Below are positions 60,468-64,000 of a stretch of 64,000 nucleotides of DNA, piece by piece. Below the pieces are notes generated by a model. The model had not been told where the DNA came from. It ran no database searches and saw only the letters and a program-made list of their open reading frames with translations. Position 1 is the stretch's first letter; every line of letters begins with the position of its first letter. Source of the DNA: Actinomadura rifamycini DSM 43936 (GTDB lineage: Bacteria > Actinomycetota > Actinomycetes > Streptosporangiales > Streptosporangiaceae); assembly GCF_000425065.1 (NCBI RefSeq), contig NZ_KE384300.1:348559-412558 (forward strand). The letters are read 5' to 3'. The position numbers were made by a program, and so were the translations under genes.

Positions 60468-61370
60468 TCACTTCTCGGCGTACTCGGGGTAGCCGTAGCC
60501 GACGATGGTCGAGGTCGAGCGCTCGCGGATCTTGACGGCGCTGTCGGTGTTGCCCTCCACCGTCTTGACGGTGCCGTCGTCGATCTTCTCGATCACCATG
60601 CCGACGTGGTCGATGGCGTCGATGGAGCTGCTGCCGCCCCAGTCGAAGAAGACGATGGCGCCCGGTTCGGGCTCGGTGCCCCAGCGGCCCTCGTCCTTGA
60701 ACCACTGCGCGTGCGTGACGGTGTAGGCGTCGTGCCCGAACTGGTCGTCGGCCCCGATCTGGGAGCCGATCCACGAGATGAACATGCTGCACCAGGCGGC
60801 GTCGCTGTAGCCGGCGAGGGAACCGCCGTCCCGCTCGACCGTCTTCTTGGACCGTTCCGATTCGACGTACCAGTCGTTGAACTTCGTCTCGCCGTTGGCG
60901 TCCTCCTTGATGCCCACCTGCTTCTCCGCCATCGCGATGGCGTCCTGCGCGGTGGGCTTGCTCTTCTTCTTCTCCTCCGACCCGCCGTCCCCGGACGCGC
61001 CGGACCCGGCGTCGCCGGAGCCGCCGCCGGACCCGGAGCCGGAACCGGCGCCCGCGTCGTCCCCGCCGGGCTCCCCGGCGTCGTCGGACGCCGCGGAGCC
61101 GCCGGAGCCCCGGTCGCCGCCGTCCTGCACGACCGCGAACTCGGCCGCGGTCTTGGCGGTTCCGGAGTCGAACTGCAGGACCGACGCCTGCGCGGTCGCC
61201 GCGGCGGTGCCGAGGACGGCCGCGCCGACGACGACGCCGCCGGTGGTGCGCCACGAGAGGGGAATGGCGCTCCACGACCGGGGGGACCTCCGCAGGGCGG
61301 AGGGGAGGGGGTTGGAAAGGGGGAACGGGCCGGGCGTGCGTCGCCTGGCGGCCCGGTGCTTGCCTGCCAC
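60468..61370 (-). CDS. CHAP-domain peptidoglycan hydrolase, c-di-AMP riboswitch controlled
   Basis: A 300-residue exported protein with one N-terminal hydrophobic segment (TGGVVVGAAVLGTAAATAQA). A Ser/Gly/Asp-rich linker (about 85-135) precedes a C-terminal CHAP domain with catalytic Cys in AAWCSMFISW and His in DHVGMVIE. CHAP enzymes are endopeptidases or amidases of the cell wall. The GTG start has AAGGAG 8 nt upstream. Its leader carries a ydaO-type c-di-AMP riboswitch (61396-61496), as is usual for actinobacterial wall hydrolases. Confidence 0.92.
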   Translation of the reverse strand: MAGKHRAARRRTPGPFPLSNPLPSALRRSPRSWSAIPLSWRTTGGVVVGAAVLGTAAATAQASVLQFDSGTAKTAAEFAVVQDGGDRGSGGSAASDDAGEPGGDDAGAGSGSGSGGGSGDAGSGASGDGGSEEKKKSKPTAQDAIAMAEKQVGIKEDANGETKFNDWYVESERSKKTVERDGGSLAGYSDAAWCSMFISWIGSQIGADDQFGHDAYTVTHAQWFKDEGRWGTEPEPGAIVFFDWGGSSSIDAIDHVGMVIEKIDDGTVKTVEGNTDSAVKIRERSTSTIVGYGYPEYAEK

Positions 61371-61395
61371 GGGGATTGCTCCTTGGCTTCCATTC

Positions 61396-61496
61396 CGCCT
61401 ACCGGGTTAGCTGACGGGTTCGGGCGTGGAAGCCGCCCTACGGCCTGGGGGCAGGCCGATTCACCCCGAAAGAACTGGTGGGTCCCCGGCTCCGCG
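61396..61496 (-). promoter_or_regulatory. c-di-AMP riboswitch (ydaO type) upstream of CHAP gene
   Basis: Read on the minus strand, the core ends with AACCCGTCAGCTAACC followed by CGGTAGGCG. It begins with CGGAGCCGGGGACCC and contains GGGGTGAAT and CCGTAGGG, the ydaO hallmarks. It sits 26 nt before the CHAP start codon. No TA dinucleotide, and so no TANNNT -10, occurs between this element and the hairpin at 61603, so transcription may come from further upstream. Confidence 0.9.
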
Positions 61497-61530
61497 GGCG
61501 GCCGTGCGCGGCCGCGGCGGACTCGGCGGC

Positions 61531-61554
61531 GGCGCGCCCGGGGGCGGGCGCGCC
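61531..61554. other. GC-rich inverted repeat ahead of riboswitch 1
   Basis: A perfect 9-bp stem (GGCGCGCCC with GGGCGCGCC, 6-nt loop). It may be an added transcription pause or terminator on the minus strand between the 28-codon ORF and riboswitch 1. Confidence 0.4.
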
Positions 61555-61602
61555 GGTGCGGATGGTCGGCCTCCCGGGGCGCGGTGCCCGCGAAGGAGGC
61601 GG

Positions 61603-61638
61603 AGGGCGCGGCCGCCGGTCGGCCGGCGGCCGCGCCCT
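61603..61638 (-). terminator. Hairpin after the 28-codon ORF
   Basis: A perfect 16-bp stem (AGGGCGCGGCCGCCGG and complement) with a 4-nt loop starts 16 nt after the TAG of the short ORF on the minus strand. It has no U tract, and probably marks the end of the first riboswitch unit. Confidence 0.75.
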
Positions 61639-61653
61639 GGAATGCCGTTTCGG

Positions 61654-61740
61654 CTAGATGGTCCTCACATGTCCGTCAAAGGGAATGCGGGACGCGTCGA
61701 GAATCGTCTCCCGGCGAATTTCTGAGGGGATGTCGGACAG
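61654..61740 (-). CDS. Putative 28-codon ORF with CTG start under c-di-AMP riboswitch 2
   Basis: The frame CTG...TAG encodes 28 residues including IPSEIRRETILDASRIPF. ACGGAG lies 8 nt upstream of the CTG, which is exactly the spacing of AAGGAG to the GTG of the CHAP gene. TGGAAG precedes both sites. The reading frame keeps a high third-position GC (20 of 28 codons). An alternative GTG-start frame (61747-61676, 23 codons) has poor codon use. It could be a real short peptide or the remnant of a deleted hydrolase gene. CTG starts are rare, so confidence is limited. Confidence 0.4.
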   Translation of the reverse strand: MSDIPSEIRRETILDASRIPFDGHVRTI

Positions 61741-61764
61741 AATTCACACTCCGTTTCTTCCAGA

Positions 61765-61914
61765 CGCCTACCGGGTTAGCTGACGGGTTCGGGCGGGAAG
61801 TGGCCCTACGGCCGTCCGCTGGACGTGTCCAGGGGACGGACCGATTCACCCCGGCGTCGGAATGCCCGTCCGGAACGGTCCGGACTCCGACGCGAATGGG
61901 TCCCCGGCTCCGCG
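61765..61914 (-). promoter_or_regulatory. Second c-di-AMP riboswitch (ydaO type)
   Basis: The 30-nt 3' part (CGAACCCGTCAGCTAACC then CGGTAGGCG) and the 5' part (CGCGGAGCCGGGGACCC) match riboswitch 1. Two peripheral stems are longer: one near 61812-61842 and one near 61854-61894. It lies on the same strand, 268 bp upstream of riboswitch 1, ahead of the 28-codon ORF. Confidence 0.88.
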
Positions 61915-62277
61915 CGAGGCGGATTCGGCGTGCCGCTGCGATCGAGCGGCGCTGCTGTTGTGATGACGGCGGGCCCTGTCCAGGGGAACCGCCCGGGCCG
62001 TGCCCTCACCTCGTGGAACGCTGACAGCTCCATGCACGCTGCCGCGTGCGCACGGGGCGGGTGGCCGGCCTGGTCTCGCGGAGGCGGGGCCTCGGCGGGA
62101 CCGCCGCGGCACCGTCGCGGTGCCGCGGGCGGCACGGGGGACGTGCCGCCGGGGGGAGGCGACACGTGGGGCGTGCCGCCGGAAGGGGGAGACGGCGCGT
62201 GGGGCGCGCCGCCCGTCGCACGACCACTGGATGTGCCGTGCGGGCCGCGGCGTCTGGAGGGCGCCGCGAGTGAGGAC
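61915..62277. other. Non-coding GC-rich stretch with degenerate tandem repeats
   Basis: About 360 bp with no TA dinucleotide at all and no supported gene. Part of it (about 62136-62215) is an imperfect tandem repeat of a roughly 30-bp unit around GTGCCGCCGG. Open frames across it are low-complexity and overlap riboswitch 2. It may be the leader of the riboswitch 2 transcript. Confidence 0.55.
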
Positions 62278-62305
62278 AACGTACCAAAGCTTCAAGCGGA
62301 GGCAA
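62278..62305 (-). promoter_or_regulatory. Candidate promoter for the riboswitch 2 transcript
   Basis: TTGCCT - 16 bp - TACGTT on the minus strand. It is the first TANNNT upstream of riboswitch 2, because the 360 bp between contain no TA. It lies just after the NlpC/P60 terminator. Confidence 0.35.
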
Positions 62306-62310
62306 ATCCC

Positions 62311-62352
62311 CACTAAAACGACAACGGACCAGGTAGGACCTGGTCCGTCGTC
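62311..62352 (-). terminator. Terminator of the NlpC/P60 gene
   Basis: An 11-bp perfect stem (ACGGACCAGGT and complement, 3-nt loop), extended by 3 bp past one mismatch, is followed by GTTTTAG on the minus strand, 70 nt after the stop. Confidence 0.82.
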
Positions 62353-62422
62353 TCCGGCGCCCGCTCCGGGACCTCGGCCGAGGCCCGCGTCGCGGGGCGC
62401 TCCTGGCACCCGGGGGTGTGTG

Positions 62423-63466
62423 TCAGGGGCGCCCGGCGCCGTAGTAGTTGTTCAGGTAGTAACCCGAGGTGATGCTCACGACCTCGACGTTCTTGCCGGT
62501 ACGCGGCGCGTGGATCATCTGGCCGTTGCCGACGTACATGCCCACGTGCCCGAGACCGCTGAAGAACACCAGGTCGCCGGGCTGCAGGTCGCTCTTCGCG
62601 ACCCGCTTGGTGGCGGCCCACTGCGAGTTCGTGGTGCGCGTGATGCTCACGCCCGCCGCGCCCCACGCCTTCATGGTGAGACCGGAGCAGTCGTAGGTGC
62701 TCGGGCCCTCGGCGCCGTACTCGTACGGCTTGCCGAGCTGGGCGTAGGCGAAGTCGAGCGCCGTGCCCGCAGCGCCGCTGGCGGGACCGTTGTAGGTACC
62801 GCCGACGCTGCCCGAACCGCTCGAGGAGGAGGTCGTGCCGCCGAGGCGGCGGACAAGCTTCTGCTGCTTGTCGATCTCCTTCTCGACCTTGGCCTTCTGC
62901 TTCTTGATCTCGTCGGACTTGGCCTTGACCTCCTCGTAGGCGGTCTTGGCCGCCGCCTGCTCCCGGCGGAGCCGCTGAGCGGTGGCGATGAACTGCGTGA
63001 GCTCGGAGCTGCGCTCGCGCGACAGCAGCGAGAAGACCGCGGACTGGTCGAGGATCGCCTGCGGGTCGTCGCTGCTGGCGAAGCTCGCCACGTTCGTGGC
63101 GTCGTCGCCGCCCTTCTTGTAGGCGTTGGCGGCCATCTGGGCGACGGTCCGGCGCTGCTCCTCGAACTTCGCCTGCTCTTCGGTCGCGCTCTTGTTCGCC
63201 GCCTGGTACTTCTTCTTGGCGATCTTGAGCTTCTCACCGATGTCGTTGTACTTCTCGACGTACTGGTCGACCTTCTTGTTCAGTTCGTCGAGCTTCTCCT
63301 GCGCCTCCGCGGCCGTGGGCTGCGGGTCGGCGTGCGCCGCCACCGGGGCGGACACCAGCGAGGTCGTCACGGCGAGGCAGGCGGCGACCGCCAGCCCGCG
63401 AAACGCTCTCGCCGTCCCGAGCCCGCCCTTGCGGCGCGTGGGCTCCCCGATGTGATCATCGGTCAC
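62423..63466 (-). CDS. NlpC/P60 peptidoglycan endopeptidase (RipA-like)
   Basis: An exported cell-wall hydrolase that cleaves between D-Glu and diaminopimelate in stem peptides. The 347-residue protein has a signal peptide (FRGLAVAACLAVTTSLVSAPVAAHA), a coiled coil (about 45-215) with many Lys/Glu, a Ser/Gly linker, and an NlpC/P60 domain. The catalytic residues are Cys in TYDCSGLTMKAWG, His in LGHVGMYVG and His in MIHAP. The coiled coil is the RipA-type regulatory arm. I chose GTG at 63466. A -35/-10 pair lies 44-72 nt upstream. Confidence 0.93.
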   Translation of the reverse strand: MTDDHIGEPTRRKGGLGTARAFRGLAVAACLAVTTSLVSAPVAAHADPQPTAAEAQEKLDELNKKVDQYVEKYNDIGEKLKIAKKKYQAANKSATEEQAKFEEQRRTVAQMAANAYKKGGDDATNVASFASSDDPQAILDQSAVFSLLSRERSSELTQFIATAQRLRREQAAAKTAYEEVKAKSDEIKKQKAKVEKEIDKQQKLVRRLGGTTSSSSGSGSVGGTYNGPASGAAGTALDFAYAQLGKPYEYGAEGPSTYDCSGLTMKAWGAAGVSITRTTNSQWAATKRVAKSDLQPGDLVFFSGLGHVGMYVGNGQMIHAPRTGKNVEVVSITSGYYLNNYYGAGRP

Positions 63467-63509
63467 GGTCGAAATCAGCCCCTCTCGTCGACGACACAAT
63501 CAGCCGACG

Positions 63510-63538
63510 ACAGTAGCGAGGCCCCACACCGCTCACAA
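63510..63538 (-). promoter_or_regulatory. Sigma-70-type promoter of the NlpC/P60 gene
   Basis: TTGTGA - 17 bp - TACTGT on the minus strand, with the -10 box 43 nt before the GTG start. It is the best consensus promoter seen in the window. Confidence 0.65.
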
Positions 63539-63654
63539 CCGGTTCATCACTATTTGCTTGCCTTCTCCGCCGAACACCCACTTTTGGTCACCACAAGATC
63601 ACACAACGCCGGAGGCGGCGGCGTCCCGGCCCGCGGGCCTGGGAGATTTCTCAC

Positions 63655-64000
63655 TCAGGAACGGCCGAGCCGCCGCAGCAGAAGCGTCGACGGGCAGGGC
63701 CGCGCATTCGCCCGCCGCGCCGCGTCGGCCACCTCGCGGTCCGACGAGACCACCACCACGGCCCGGCCCGGCGGCTCCGCCCGCACCAGCTCGCCGATCA
63801 GCTCGTCGGCCGTCTGCCCCGGGCTGCTGAACTTCACCCGGACGCCGCGCGGCGCGGCGATCGCCACCGGCCCGTCCAGCTCGGCGCCGTCGAACACGCA
63901 CGTCACCTCGGCGCGGGTCTGCGCCGCGAGCCCGCCGAGCCCCGACACCAGCCGGCTGCGCTGGTCGGCCAGCGGCAGCTCCCCGTACCCCGTCTTCGTG
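63655..64000 (-). CDS. YacP-like NYN-domain endonuclease, partial (runs off the edge)
   Basis: The C-terminal 114 residues of a protein whose start lies beyond the window. KTGYGELPLADQRSRLVSGL is followed by EVTCVFDGAELDGPV, RVKFSSPGQTADELIGELV and VVVVSSDREVADAARR. This is the NYN/PIN-like pattern of YacP (Rae1-type) ribonucleases. Asp in VFDGAE and SSDRE are likely metal ligands. The gene is partial because the window ends, not because it is broken. It lies upstream of the NlpC/P60 gene on the same strand. Confidence 0.88.
   Translation of the reverse strand, partial: TKTGYGELPLADQRSRLVSGLGGLAAQTRAEVTCVFDGAELDGPVAIAAPRGVRVKFSSPGQTADELIGELVRAEPPGRAVVVVSSDREVADAARRANARPCPSTLLLRRLGRS

Noticed and set aside
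61676..61747. 23-codon GTG-start frame behind riboswitch 2
   Set aside because: Its start lies only 1 nt after ACGGAG and third positions are AT-rich; the CTG frame 8 nt after the site fits better.
61806..62409. Open frames on both strands across 61806-62409
   Set aside because: They run through riboswitch 2 and the terminator of the NlpC/P60 gene and have low-complexity Pro/Arg/Gly content.
1..64000. CRISPR array, tRNA or rRNA genes
   Set aside because: I found no regularly spaced repeats and no tRNA- or rRNA-like sequence while reading both strands.

Overview
The window is high-GC actinobacterial chromosome with dense coding, many GTG starts, a few TTG starts and frequent 4-nt GTGA/ATGA stop-start overlaps. 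The gene set (F420-dependent NADP reductase, GlnA/GlnA2/GlnE, PspA-PspAA-HtpX-PspAB, CtaC-CtaD-CtaF, DUF3043, DUF4191, RipA-like NlpC/P60) fits a filamentous actinomycete of the Streptosporangiales/Thermomonosporaceae type such as Actinomadura. The genus is an inference. I see no rRNA, tRNA, insertion sequence or CRISPR array.

Layout: 88-4612 holds housekeeping genes (map, small proteins, npdG, a TrkA-N K+ channel, panB). A PAS/GAF/PP2C/HATPase stress-type phosphatase follows (4851-6959). 6956-19874 is an accessory type VII secretion (ESX) island: EccC and two small partner genes, a low-GC toxin/immunity-like pair with a DUF6507 partner, two WXG100-like proteins, a membrane-anchored TNT-like protein, EccD and a MinD-like ATPase. 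19864-24986 holds nadE, an MFS exporter with a divergent ArsR-type regulator, and a class I terpene synthase. 25247-32316 is nitrogen assimilation: glnA2, glnE and, under a clear GlnR box, glnA. 33048-42861 holds lipA, the E2/E3 genes sucB and lpdA, peptidases pepE and pepA, and cobalamin genes cobU/cobS. 43001-48688 covers a DsbA-like protein, an aldo/keto reductase and the Psp envelope-stress operon. 48762-56372 holds nadA, erpA, adoK, a TusA/cysteine desulfurase pair and the cytochrome aa3 oxidase genes ctaCDF. 56475-63466 is a cell-envelope block: L,D-transpeptidase, M48 protease, a HELTH gluzincin-like protein, a CHAP hydrolase and a RipA-like NlpC/P60 protein. A YacP-like NYN gene runs off the right edge.

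The most notable points are: (i) two c-di-AMP (ydaO-type) riboswitches in tandem on the minus strand, one before the CHAP gene and one before a 28-codon CTG-start ORF that ends in a hairpin; (ii) a reduced ESX locus with no EccB, EccE or mycosin in view, whose EccB position is taken by a membrane-anchored TNT-like domain lacking the expected Gln; (iii) an ESX-linked polymorphic toxin with an unassigned C-terminal domain and candidate immunity gene; (iv) eleven genes with a TANNNT box ending 6-8 nt before the start codon, which suggests leaderless mRNAs.
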